Below are positions 31,239-42,661 of a stretch of 64,000 nt of DNA, piece after piece (position 1 is the stretch's first letter; every line of letters starts with the position of its first letter). A model generated the notes under the pieces. That model was given only the letters and a program-made list of their open reading frames with translations, was not told where the DNA came from and searched no databases. Source of the DNA: Mantamonas sphyraenae. Taxonomy: Eukaryota > CRuMs > Mantamonadidae. A program made the translations under genes and the position numbers. Where the stretch lies: contig JAPMXV010000034.1 in NCBI GenBank assembly GCA_026936335.1, positions 310,001 to 374,000 of the forward strand, given 5' to 3'.

Positions 31239-32032
31239 TCATGCGTTTGGATCCCACGCCTCTGCTTGTTGCTGCTGTTCCCGCTTGCTTCCGGCTGCCC
31301 CTCCGCCCCCGCCCAGTGCTGCGTGCCGATTGGCGCTGGTCCGGTCCAAAAACTGCTTTCCCGTCTTGGCAAACTGTCCCGTCTGTACAATGCTGCCCAT
31401 GTTGACGCTGCTGTCGTGGTCGGGCGAGTCCACATCCAGCGCCGTCAGACCAGGCCCGCTTTCAGCAAGCCGCATTGCCTGAGCCACGCTCAGCTTCGCA
31501 GTGTCTTCCCTGGCAAACTTGGGCAATGCTCCTGTGCTTCCACAATCCATGCCAAAACGCACACACGCCCCGTCAGCTCCGAACTACCACGGCCTCACTC
31601 GCTCAAGTCTCCTTGCCACCTACCGCGTCCTTCCTCCTCACGTAACCGCGAGTCTTTCCGCTCCAGTTCCTCCACTTTCTTCAATGTCACCCTACGCTTG
31701 AGATCAATGCTCGCCGACTCCTGTGTGTGCGTCAACTGCGTCAGGTTGCCGACTTCTCGGCGATTTCTCCCTACCCCGTTTCCGTCTCTTGTGTGACGTA
31801 CCGCTTCGCTGGGAGGCTCCTCTCTGGCGTAGGCCAGCCAAGATTGCCACTCTGCAGGCACGCTATCTGGTTCGTAGGACGACGGATCATCTTCGTGTTT
31901 GTGCTGCACTTTGCGCACAAGGCCTTCCGCTCCCTCCACCTCGTAGTACACGTTGCCATGCTTATCCTTGCCCACCACATTGCGCGCACTGTTCATGCTG
32001 CCCGCCAGTCGCTTGCGAATGGTGGACCACAT
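31239..32032 (-). CDS. NDUFAF2: NDUFAF2-like (B17.2L/mimitin) complex I assembly factor
   Basis: Three exons (32032-31802, 31720-31624, 31531-31239) make 206 residues. The protein starts MWSTIRKRLAGSMNSARNVVGKDKHGNVYYEVEG, then SSYEPDSVPAEWQSWLAYAREEPPSEA. This matches the NDUFAF2/NDUFA12 family (GTD.FGNKYY, DIPTEWEAWIR.TRKTPPT). The C-terminal half is longer and helical, with GKQFLDRTSAN standing where the family has GKTFQPGSW. The arginine-rich start suits mitochondrial import. It acts late in complex I assembly. Intron 1 is only 81 nt and a multiple of three, so retention would still be translatable. The gene is divergent from the fusion enzyme by 50 bp. Confidence 0.82.
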
Positions 32033-32082
32033 GCTGCTCTCGTTTGCCCCGGCCGTCGCACAGGAAAAACGCCCCCCTCCCA
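32033..32082. promoter_or_regulatory. 50-bp divergent intergenic region, shortest in the window
   Basis: This separates the NDUFAF2-like ATG and the ADI1-HAAO ATG; it is C/G-rich with a short A-run. Any promoter must extend into one of the genes. Confidence 0.4.
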
Positions 32083-33307
32083 ATGGTCAACATCACTGTT
32101 CTCGATAGCAACGCCGAAATCAACGCCAGCGAGCTTGAAGCGCGCACGGGTGTCCTCCTCTTCACCATCCCCACTGAGAACTACGAGGACGAGCTGGACA
32201 AGATCTGCAAGGAGCGCGGTTACGTCAACCGCGACGAGATCAAGCTGCACAAGGACATTCCCGACCTGGAGAGCAAGCTGGAGGTGTTCTTCACCGAGTA
32301 TGTTTTCCTTTCCCCATACAAAAGCAACGGCGTGCTCATGTGTGCTGACGCGTGCACCCACAAAAAACTAGACACCTCCACGACGACGAGGAAATCCGCT
32401 ACATCCTCGATGGAGAAGGCTACTTTGACGTGCGCGACAAGGACTCGGACGAGTGGCTGCGCATCCATGTGCAGAAGGACGATCTTTTGATCATGGTGCG
32501 TCTCCATGGCCAGCCGCACGCCAGCCCGTTGGAACACCCCTTTTTGTGCTGACACACTTCCGACCTCGGCCCACGACACAGCCCAAGGAGCGCTACCACC
32601 GCTTCACACTCACCGACTCGCGATCGATCCACGCCATGCGCCTGTTCCAAGACGATCCCAAGTGGACCCCGCTGTACCGCAAGGACCGTGAAATGGAGAC
32701 GGAAAGTGCATCGGCATCTTCGTCCTCGTCCTCGTCCACGTCTGCGCTGAGCTTCAACCACGAGACTCTGGCTGCTTACGGAGCTCCCGTGCACTTTGAC
32801 ACCTGGCTGCAGGCAAACAAGGGCGACCTCAAACCTCCTGTGGGAAACAAGCTCATGTGGGGTGCCGGCGACTTCAAGGTCATGATTGTGGGTGGACCCA
32901 ACGTGCGCTCAGACTACCACATCGAAGACGGCGAGGAGTACTTTTACCAGCTCAAGGGCGACATGGTCCTCAAGGTCGTCGACAACGGCGAGTTCAAGGA
33001 CATTCCCATTAAGGAGGGGGAAATGTTCCTCCTCCCTGGCAACATCCCGCACTCACCTCAGCGCAAGTCGGACACCGTAGGTCTCGTCATGGAGCGCGAG
33101 CGTCGTGAGGGCGAGCTCGACGGTTTGCGCTGGTACTGCGACAACGAGGACTGCCGCCAGATTTTGTACGAGGAGTTCTTCCACTGCACTGACCTCGGCA
33201 CCCAGCTCAAGCCCGTCATCGAAAAGTTCTACTCTTCCGACGAACTGCGTACCTGCAAGGCCTGCGGACACACCTCGGAGAAGCCCACTGCGCCGGAAGG
33301 ATGGTGA
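32083..33307 (+). CDS. Fusion of acireductone dioxygenase (ADI1) and 3-hydroxyanthranilate 3,4-dioxygenase (HAAO)
   Basis: Three exons (32083-32297, 32372-32495, 32582-33307) give 354 residues. Residues 1-146 are acireductone dioxygenase of the methionine salvage pathway: HLHDDEE supplies metal ligands H73, H75 and E79, [13 protein letters not shown] follows, and H119 lies in ERYHRFT. A Ser-rich linker covers 147-182. Residues 184-354 are HAAO of the kynurenine/NAD pathway: [21 protein letters not shown] with R222, H226 and E232, IPHSPQR with H270 and R274, and E284. All its catalytic residues are kept. The C-terminus retains a Cys pair set (C299, C304, C338, C341) like the rubredoxin-type site of bacterial and fungal HAAO. 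Exon 3 alone encodes the end of ADI1, the linker and all of HAAO without a stop, so the fusion does not rest on a guessed splice. Confidence 0.93.
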
Positions 33308-33528
33308 AGGGAAGGTTCAAACTCCAATTCATTGACTGATTGACTGGAAGTGCACTTCCGGCGGCTCCTTCGTCTGCTTCGCCTCCTCTTGCGATGCAAC
33401 GCACCGAACTCATCACTGTGTGTCTGTGTCTGTGTCTGTGTTTGTGGACGCGGCATTTTCCGCACAATTCCAAGCCTCCCCAATGTGCATCCGCGTTTCC
33501 ATCCACACTCACGACCAGTCATCATCGT
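33308..33528. other. 221-bp convergent spacer, nothing recognised
   Basis: This lies between the HAAO-fusion stop and the NOT1 stop. It contains a short tgtgtctgtgtctg repeat and no convincing coding sequence. Confidence 0.5.
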
Positions 33529-36010
33529 CTACTGCGCTCCACCTCCATTGTTGCTGTTGCTGTTGCCGCTGTTGCCGCTGTTGACGTCCCCTCGCTCGAC
33601 CGTCAGACGCGCAACAGATTCAAACAGGCGCTCAATCTCCGGGGCACAGTGCACAAATCCGTGGCCCCAGAAGTTGTAGCGCTGGTTTTTGATCAGCTCA
33701 ATAAAGGTGATGAGAAGGCCCCATGGTGTGGGGCGGTTCACAATCAAGCGCTCCAGCAACACGCGCGTAATCTGCTCCTGCAGGTGTTCCTTCTTGGTGT
33801 CGGAGAAGAGGAACAGGAGCACGCAGCTAAAGTAGTGCGTGTGCGTGTTGGGGTAGCGCAGGTGGTTGGCCACTGCGTTCAGGAACACATAGCGGCCTTC
33901 CGGCTCCAGGTCCACAAACAGCTGCTGGTAGATGTCCATCGACGCGTTCTGCGTGAGGTTGTGCTGCTTGTTTTGCATCTGGATCATGGCTTGCATGCCT
34001 ACGTACAGCACAAGTGAGTTGATCAGACTCACGTTGTACACCGCTCCGGTACGCTCCTGCTCCTCCTGCGGCAGCTGCACCATCAGCTTCAAGTCGCTCA
34101 GGAAGCTGCTCGGCGAGCGGTTGGCCAGGTAGGCGTCTACGTCCTTGCGGAAGGGGGCCACGCCGTGCATGTAGTCCGACAGGATGCGCGGCGGCTGGTG
34201 GATCTCGGGCAACAGGTCCACCTTGAGGTTGGGGGTGAACGCGTCCGGAAGACGCATGTTGCGCGGAAACGCACTCAAGATCAGGTTGCGCATCTGGATG
34301 CACATGGGCGGGATCACGTCGCAGAACGCAAAGTGGTAGTCGCAAAGGAACTCGGGAAAGTCGTGCAGGACCACAAGCAGCACACGCAGCGTGCCCTTGT
34401 ACAGCAGACTCACGGGCTCGCTCAGCTCCGTTGACTTGATGTGCACCTGAAAGAACTTGAACAGGTCCACAAACAGAGTTTGGTACAACGCCCAGCCTTG
34501 CGACGATTGCGACAGCAGCAGGTACGGCATAAACTGCCTGTGCGAAATGAGCTCCAGCCACGCAAACGCAAACGCAGGAAAGTGCAGCGGCTGCAGCAAG
34601 TGGAACGTGTTGCTGAACGCATTCAGCACCTGTGTTTTGATGGCGTCCAGACCACTCTCGGACGAGATCAGGCCGCTCAACCACAGGGAAAACAGGCGGA
34701 AGTACGGCCGCTGGTTGAAGCCCATCGGGTTGCTCTCGTAGTCGTTGACCAGCACGCGCACAACCACAAACAGGATGCGCGTCAACAGGTTGACCTTCGG
34801 CGCCGTGCTCATGCTGCCGCCGTAGTACTTCACCAGCAGCACCACCAGGCTGGCGTACGCATCCAGCGCTTCATACGCCAGCTTGTCGCCGCCACTGCCG
34901 TTGCTGCTGCTTCCATCCAGTGCCATTTTGACACACAGCTCCGTCATCAACTTGAAGAACAGCAGCGACAGCTCCTCCTCCTGCAGGATGCGGTGCTGCT
35001 CCATCTGCGCCACAAACGAGATGAACATCTCGTCGTTGTAATTGCTGTGGTAGTGCAGCTGCATCCAGTCGTTGAGCAGGCTGCGCACAATCTCGCGCAT
35101 CTGCGGTGCCTCATGGTGGTCGTGTGCTTCCAGCGACGTCGACGAGCCTGCACTGTCGCCTCCGTTGGCAAACGCGCCCGTGCCGTAGCCCGTGCGCGTC
35201 AGCTTTTCGTACTCGCCGCGCATGCGCAGGTACGACGGCCGCTGCACAATGTGAGTCATCTTGCGTGCCTCGTCTAGCATGGATTGCAACGCACGGCCGT
35301 CGTTGGAGCGCTCCGCGAGCATGCTCAGCACATCCAGCACGGGTCGAAACTCGGTTGCGCTGGCACTCTTTTCCTCCAGCACACACTGTTTGACGAGCAT
35401 GATGGCCACCGACACAGCTGTGGACGAACTCGTCTTTTCCACAAACGCAGCCACGTTGGCAGCAAACTCGGCCACGTTCACAAGGCGCATACGAACCAGG
35501 GCAATGAGCAGCTCGACGTGCGGCGGGTTCTCGTTCTCAATGGTGAACGTGGCCCACTTGGTCAGGTCCTGGTCAATGATCACCGAACCACACACGTCGC
35601 AAATGATTTCCAGCATGACCAGGTCGACGTGCTGCGGCAGCTTCAGCGCGTTTCGAGGCGACTCGAGCAAGCGCTTGAACAGACGCTGCGCCACAGTGAC
35701 GCCCAGCTTCACGGGTTGCTTGCTGCGCGAGAATGTCACCGCAATCATGTACAACAGACGGTGCAGATCCGACTCGCGCGGGATCTTGGCCAGTTCCACA
35801 TCGTAGTTCTCGCGCACAAACGCGTCGATGGCTTCTGCGTGCACCTGGATGGCTTCCAGCGCATGCTGAGGCGAAAGGTCGCCTGCTGTTTCGTCCACCA
35901 CAAGCGACGGGTTCCGGTAGCCTGCTCCAGCGCCCGCGTTGACTCCTCCTTGCATGCCAACTCCGCCTGCACCGCCTGCCTTGCCCGCGTGAGTGCCTGC
36001 ACCACCACCA

Positions 36011-36042
<32 letters not shown>

Positions 36043-39000
36043 GCTACTGCTTCCTGCACTACTGGTCAGGCTCAAGTTGGGCAGGCGTGTCCAGTCCTCG
36101 TACACCCGGTGCTGGTTCTGCTTCAGGCCTCCCAGTCCCGGGCGCAACGACTCTGGCAGCGCCTGCGTGGCGGTGCTCGTGCGCGGCATGTACTGCTGTC
36201 CACGTTCGCGTGCACTTTGCCGTGCCAGGTACGCGTTCTTCAGCATGTCGTCCACCTGCAGCACTGCCTTTTCCACAGCCGCCTTTTCAAACAGAGCGCA
36301 CGCTCGGTCCAGGTTCTCGCGGGTCACAACAACCACCGCTTGCTCGATCGACTTTTGCATCTGCGCGTCCTGCGCATTGCTGATGTTGCTCGACAGCAAC
36401 TGTCTCATGTGAGACTGGATCGACTGCCGCAGGTGGTCCTTGCACGACACCACCGCGTGAGCGCCAACCAGCGTCTGCACCATCATATGCGCCGCACTGC
36501 GCATCTTGCGCTCGTCCGGCTCTGTCGCAAAGTCCTTCATGATCATGTGCGTCGTCGTCGTCGCCGCAATGCCCGACGACCGGTCCACAATCATGGTGAT
36601 GATTTCGCGGATGGCTCTGTCCAGCGCAGCAAACGCAAGTCGTCGCAGGTCCGGGTACTGCTGAAACAGCTCCACACCTGTGTTGATGAAGAAGTAGGAT
36701 CCTTCGCTGCCTCCTCCTCCTCCGCTGCTGCTGACACCCTGCGAACCCGACCCGCCGTTGGCCTTGGCTTGCATGTCTTCGCGTGCCGCCTGCTGCGCCG
36801 CCTGCTGCTGCTGCTGTTGCAACAGCGCGTTGCGTTGCGTAACTTTGTATGCCATGCTGTTCGGTCCGCTGTTCTTGCTGTTGAAGTCGTCGGCCGCAAT
36901 GGGCACAATGTTGGCCAGCAGCGTCGTCGGCGCAAGTTCGTTCAGGTTCACCCCCAGCGCCTGGCACAGGCCGTCGATTTCAAACTTCAGGTTCAGTTTG
37001 AGATCCTCAAACTGGTAGATCTCGCCCAACAAGCGCAGCATGGCCATGGTCCACGGGTTGGGCACGGCAAACACCTTGCCCTTGCCCTTCTTGCAGCCCT
37101 CCAGGGTCTTGGCCACAAACGGGATCACTGCAATCAAGCGAGCCTGCTGGAAAGCTTCCACAATGAGGTTCTTGAAGTGCAACTGCTTGGCCAGCAGCGG
37201 CTTGTTCTTGGCAAGGGTGGTTTTACCAAGCCAGGCGCCAAGGTTCTTGAGCAGCGCGCGCTCGGTGGTGCTGCTTGTGATCTGATCGCTAACCAGCAGC
37301 ACCTGCACGTTGCGCAACACACACACAAGGATCAGCTCGTCCAGCTCGCGTGAGTTGATCTCTTCCACAAACTGCAGGTACACGGCGTGGAAATTGGGCT
37401 CCATAGAGATGCGCTTGACCACCAGGTATTGTGCGAGGAACGGATACACGCTGGGTTTGACCACCTGCATCAGATCTGCGACCTGGCTCTTCAGATTCGC
37501 CTTGCTCAGGTTGTTGAATGTAAAGTGGATTGCGTCCTGCACCTCTTCGTCAGCCAAATGCGACTGGTCCTGGTTGGCCATGAGCAGCGTGTCCACATTC
37601 AGCGAGGTGAACGAAGGCGCAGAGCCCGACAGCATGGTCTTGCCGTTGCCTCCTGCTGCACCTCCGCCTTGGCTCGACGAACCTCGCTTGCCAGCTGCTC
37701 CCTGTTCACGCACAAGGCCACCACTGCTCAGCATGTCGCCCTTTCCTCCTGCGCCTGTGTTTCCTCCGGCCTTGAGCGACTGTTCAATCTGCGACACAGA
37801 CATGGCGTTGATGGCGGCGCCGGCCCCAGCAGACGACGAACTCAGAGGCGCCGCACCCGTGTTCTGGATGATCTTGTCGATGTCGCTGTCCTCGTCGTCC
37901 AGAGAGTGGCCCGTGGAGCTCGATGCACCTGCGCTTGCGCTCGAGCCAATCATGGAGCCCATTGCACCTGCGCTGCCTGCCATTTCGCTCGCACCGGGAG
38001 TGGCCTGCCCGTTGGTAGAGATTTGCTGCAGCAACAGGGCCTGTTGCGTGTTGAGTTCACCTGCGCCACCGTCGGTGCCCATGTCGCCCACAGAGAGGCC
38101 TGTAAGGGTGGGGCTTGCACCGGCCGCATTCAGCGAAGCCTGGCTCAGATCCATCTTTTCCATGGCCTCCACGATTGCCGGGCGGCTTTGACGCAGAGCA
38201 GGGATCTGCAGGAGGTGTGCACAATACATAGGCCACTCCTGAAGGCGCGTGCGGAACTCGTCGATAGCACACAGGCCGAATTTGAACATGCGGCTGTCAG
38301 CTTGGTTGTGCAGTGCGTCGAGGACGTAGCGCAGTGCTACGCCAAGGGGAATGTACGTGACGAGTCCCGTGTTGATGATGGAGCCGAGGAGGCGGCCGGT
38401 GATGCACAGCTCTTCCTCCGGGTAGCGCGGGAAGAAGCGGTACTCGTCAAAGAGGTTGTGGATCATGCAGGCAAAGATGTCCTGTTCCTTCTTGTTCTTG
38501 GAGGTCTTGAAGCGCTGCAGGAGCGCAATGATCTCCTCGATGGAAATGACGCGTGTGTAGATTTTCTGGAACAGAGCGTTTGCGGTGTCCTCGATCTCGC
38601 GAGAAAACTGTTCGCTCTGGCCTGCCGTCGTGTGTCCCGGATCATTGCTGTTGAAGTTGATCAATTTGGGGTTCGCCTGCGCACACGAGGCGTACAGGAG
38701 GCGCAGTTCGTCGACGACTGCTTTGGAAAACTGGTTGACGTTGTCGTTCAGGACGCGGAAGAAGATGATGAGTGTCTCGAGGGAGAGGGCAATGGTGGGC
38801 ACGGAGGAGTCGGTCTGTGCACGCAGCGTCTTGTCCTTGAGGTACTCGATGCAGGCCTTGGCAAAGGTTGTGCCTTCGCGTTGGATGCGCTCCTGCAGCC
38901 ACAGGTCGAGGTTGAGGAACTCGCGGCGTGCAGCCAGAGCGGCAAGGTCGATGACAAACGGGTAGGGTCCCATGTCGAGGATGGAGGTGAGGGCCTTGAG

Positions 39001-41071
39001 CTCCTGGGCAAAGTCGAGGATTCGGCTGAGTGTGTTGCCGTTCTTTTGCGTGAGTTCGACCATGCCCTTGATGACAACCTTGGGCTTGCTTTGCCAGAGT
39101 GTGTGGATGACATTGGAAGAGTTTGGGTGCATCTGGAGGAGGAAGAGGGGCACGAGGACCAGGTAGAGCTCGGAAAGCATGGTGGTCCAGGTGGGATTTG
39201 TCTGGCTGATGCCGAGGAGGAGGATGTCAGGACATTGCTTGATGCCCATTTGGAAGATGTTCCACACGGCAGAGTAGTGCTCGGTCTCTGCGAGTTGGAG
39301 GAGGGTGTTGATGAGGTCGAGGGAGTACCAGTTTGCACGCGGCCCGGCGATGGCGAGACTTTCCGGTGTGTTTGCCTGCAGGTTGGAGGTGTTTGAAAAA
39401 GTGAGCACGTCCATGGGGGCGGCGACGGCGAGGTGGAGGAGGGCGAGCTGGGCAGGAATGTTTGTCCAGCGTCCGAGGAGGTTCTCCACGGGGAAGGGCT
39501 CCTTGGTGGATTTCATGTACACGGCGACAATGAGGAGGAGACCAAGCTGGTCGTGGATGTGGAATTCCTCATGGTCGAGGTGGCGGATGACGAGGGGCCA
39601 GCTGATGCGAGGAAAAAGTTCACGGACGGTGTCGACGAAAACGTCGATGTTCCACGTCTCTGGCTGGGTAGGGTCAACATCGAGGGCGGACGAGTCTGCA
39701 GTGGAAGAAGAGGCTGCGGAGGAGTTGAGGTCGTCGCCTGCGTTGTGACTGAGGGTGTCTGAGTGCATGAGAAGGGCGTCTGTGTCGCCGTCGAGGTCGA
39801 GGCTGATGACAGATGGCTGGAGACCCTTGTGTGTGCGCGCCATCATGCCAACAATGCGTGCAATGTCGACTTCGGAGACGGTGCCTTCCGTGAGGCTGGT
39901 GAGTTGTTGGAGGAGCGTTTGAAAGGTGGCGTGCGTGGACATGCACGGGTACCCAAGGTCTTCGATGACCTTGTAGATCTCGACGGACGAGGCGGTCTCT
40001 GTGACGAGATCGAGGTGGTTAGGCTCGGTGGTGTCAAAGTTGCGCTGGGAGTCGCCAAACTGGAGCTGCACACGGCGAGACGACGAGCGGCGCGAGGGTA
40101 AGGCTCTGCGGAGAGGAGGGCTGGTTGCCGCCAGCTGCGGAGGAGCTGTACAGTTGGCTGAGGAAGGAGGAGACGTTCTTTGAGATCTGCTCGTCCTGAT
40201 GAGTGGCGCAGAAGGCGAGGAGGTTGTGCATGATCCCCGAGTCGATTGTTTCGACGAGCGAGGCGTCCAGGTTCTGCACCTGGGCAAAGAGAAAGTTGAG
40301 GCCTGTGGGAGGGGAAGGACAAGTGCACATGACGGGGCGAGGCAGGGGCGGAGTGAGTACGCGGGACGAGGATGGCGGAGGGCGAGGGAGCGTGCAGCGT
40401 GGGGAAAATCTAGGGCAGGAGGGCAAAAAGCGGAAGGGCGTCCGAGAGCAACTGACCCTCATAGCGGATCTGAGGCTCGATGCTCTGGGCCAGGGCAAGG
40501 CCGACCATGATACGGAGTTCGAGAGTGAGGTTGAGTTGATCTGTGGTGCTCAGAAGAGAGTTCTGTGTGGGACGGGAGGGCGGCTGGCGGTGAGCGAGGT
40601 GCGGAATGGCGCGGGACGAGACATGCGCCGAGGGTGCAGGACGGGAGGAGGAATGGCATGAGCCGGATTGCGGGAGGATGGGCACAAAACGTACCGCAGA
40701 CAGGTTCTCCATGCAGCTAAAAACGCGGTTGATGTCCGAGACAAAGCTGGGCGAGTCCGAAAGGCGAGCAAACTCGCGGGCAAAGAGATCCAAATGCAGG
40801 CTGTCGGCCGTGTTGGCCACATGCTCCTCCATGAGGGCCTGCAGCGTAAAGATGTGTGCGTCGTGACCATAAAGATCGATGAGCTGGGGTACGGGATGGG
40901 GCAGAGTGTGAGCATGGAGTCGAACGGGAGGGTTTCAGGAACTGTGTGTGCGCCGCGCCAGCGTCTTACATGGTGCAATTCTGCTGTGTGTGACTTGACG
41001 GTCTTTTTGTTGATGTCTGCGACGAGGTACCTTATTTGGGACCCGACGAGAAAAGAGAAGGAGCAATTCAT
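33529..41071 (-). CDS. CNOT1: CCR4-NOT complex scaffold subunit NOT1
   Basis: This is the large scaffold that binds deadenylases and regulators. The first exons (41071-about 40970, 40883-40695, 40562-40457) lead into a long exon from about 40302. The start reads SQIRYLVADINKKTVKSHTAELHH, as in CNOT1. Later blocks include RIVGMMARTHKGL, SRILDFAQELKAL, EEYRFFPRYP, LKNLGAWLGKTTLAKNKPLL and NPWTMAMLRLLGEI (MIF4G). The C-terminal Not1 domain has LYKGTLRVLLVVLHDFPEFLCDYH, LILSAFPRNMRLPDAFTPNLKVD and QITRVLLERLIVNRPTPWGLLITFIELIKN. Poly-Ser and Gly linkers separate the domains. Near 40100-40145 the frame changes, explained either by a 46-nt intron (GTACAG..CCGCAG) or a sequence error. The C-terminus ends in a Ser/Asn/Gly run. 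Confidence 0.96.
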
Positions 41072-41139
41072 TGCCGGCTTCCCAATGTTGGGCGAGCGAG
41101 GGCCGTCGGCATCACGCGACGCAGCACGTGGGATGCTCG

Positions 41140-42558
41140 TCACGCATCGCGAAGCAGCAAATGGGGCCGTGTGTCGATGATATGGAGGATGAGGCGGGCA
41201 AAGAGGGAGTTGGCCATGGCAAACCAGCTGCGTGTGAAGCGGCAGGGTGCATCGACGTTGAAGCTCTCGTGCATGAAATGTGTGTCACATGTGGTGTTCT
41301 TGAGTGTGTGTAGCAGTTGGAGGATTTCCGCGTCGTTGTCGCTGGTGTAGGCCTGCATGACGAGGCTCATGGGCCAAACACTGCCTGCTGGTGTGTGTGG
41401 AGAACCAATTCCCGCAGCGGCGCTACCCTCGAAATAGTAAGGGTTGAGGGGTGAGAGGAGGGCGGCACGCAATTTGCGGTAGCTTTCAGTAGAGAGGATG
41501 TCTGGACTCAGGTACGGGGTGGCGAGCAGGGAGGGCATGTTTGCGTCATCCATCGAGTAGGCGTTGCCAAATCCGTCGAGCTCGTACGGTACACGGCCCA
41601 GCTCATCCTGCTGTGACCATACATGTGTGTCGAGAGCCTGATCGATCGTGTGTGCCAACTGCTCGAGCTGGTTGGCCAGGGTGGGGGCCTGCGCGTGTTT
41701 GTGCAGCAGGGCGGCCAGCGCACGGAGTTGCTGCACAGCCATGACATTGTCGGGCACATTGAAGGGCAACTTTGCAGCGTCGTCGGAGGGGCGGAAACAG
41801 GTTGCGCTAAGGCCCGTGTGGCGGCGGGGAGGTCCAACGGCGTGTTCGAGGGTGTCTGTGGGCACGTAGGTGAGGCGTTCGAAGGAATAATCCTGTGGGG
41901 GTGTGCCAGCTTGGAAATTCTGGATGATTGTAAAGATGGAGTGGATGGCCTGCTGCCACTGGGCGTCTGCAAGAATGGATGCGTCCGCAGTGGCCTCTAC
42001 GTATGCTGTGGAGAGCTGGAGGACAGAGAGCAACGAGTCGAGCTCGTATTTACCCTCAAAGACGGCTGGCCCCATCCTGGGCTTCCTCTGGTCGCTCTGG
42101 TGGCCAGCGCCGTTGGCGTCGTAGTTGAACGCGTTTGCAAACGGATCGAGCAGCACCGAGTGCACCTGGCGGCGCAGGAGGCCGTGGAGCATGTCCTTAA
42201 GGTTTGTATCCTCTGGGGCAAAGCGTAACAGGTGGAAGACCTGGTTGGTTGCGTCGCGTAGCCACATGGCAGGGATGTCGCCCGTCACAACAAAGGTGTC
42301 GTCGGCAGAGGCGTTGACGACGGTGGTGTCCAGGGTGTTGGGCAGGGTGTTGACAACAAGCAAAGCAAGGTCCTGGTCGATGAACCGTGGGATCGTTGCG
42401 TTGAGCCAGGCCTCCACAGCCGGTGACACAAAAAGGCGTTCTCCGGGCGGCGGTCGCTGGTTGTCCACAAGGGGATTCAGAGCAAATGCAAAGGCAACGG
42501 AGCAAACCAAAGAGAACAAAACAAGGGCGAGGGACGACGGGGGCGCACCAGAACGCAT
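41140..42558 (-). CDS. Secreted GH125-family exo-alpha-1,6-mannosidase-like enzyme
   Basis: A single exon of 472 residues. MRSGAPPSSLALVLFSLVCSVAFAFA is a clear signal peptide. The GH125 (formerly DUF1237) signature is strong: VVTGDIPAMWLRDATNQV, the FEGKYELDSLLS block, ACFRPSDDA-like TCFRPSDDAAKLPFNVP, YELDGFGNAYSMDDANMPSLLATPYL, and FMHESFNVDAPCRFTRSWFAMANSLFARL. Family members cleave alpha-1,6-mannose from glycans. The catalytic Asp/Glu pair is expected in the LRDATNQV and HESF regions, and both are intact. GH125 is best known from bacteria and fungi. It is inferred to act on N-glycans or food polysaccharides in the lumen or outside the cell. Confidence 0.9.
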   Translation of the reverse strand: MRSGAPPSSLALVLFSLVCSVAFAFALNPLVDNQRPPPGERLFVSPAVEAWLNATIPRFIDQDLALLVVNTLPNTLDTTVVNASADDTFVVTGDIPAMWLRDATNQVFHLLRFAPEDTNLKDMLHGLLRRQVHSVLLDPFANAFNYDANGAGHQSDQRKPRMGPAVFEGKYELDSLLSVLQLSTAYVEATADASILADAQWQQAIHSIFTIIQNFQAGTPPQDYSFERLTYVPTDTLEHAVGPPRRHTGLSATCFRPSDDAAKLPFNVPDNVMAVQQLRALAALLHKHAQAPTLANQLEQLAHTIDQALDTHVWSQQDELGRVPYELDGFGNAYSMDDANMPSLLATPYLSPDILSTESYRKLRAALLSPLNPYYFEGSAAAGIGSPHTPAGSVWPMSLVMQAYTSDNDAEILQLLHTLKNTTCDTHFMHESFNVDAPCRFTRSWFAMANSLFARLILHIIDTRPHLLLRDA

Positions 42559-42661
42559 GGTTTGGAACGCTGCGAGGGTGGGGTTTGTTTGCATCTGTTC
42601 ACGCGGATGCTTCGCTTGCAGATGGCTTGCATTGAACGCTTGCAGACGGTTTGCATTGGTT

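Noticed and set aside
35284-39396. Two long plus-strand open frames (689 and 669 codons)
   Set aside because: Both are antisense to conserved NOT1 sequence, and open only because of GC-ending codon bias.
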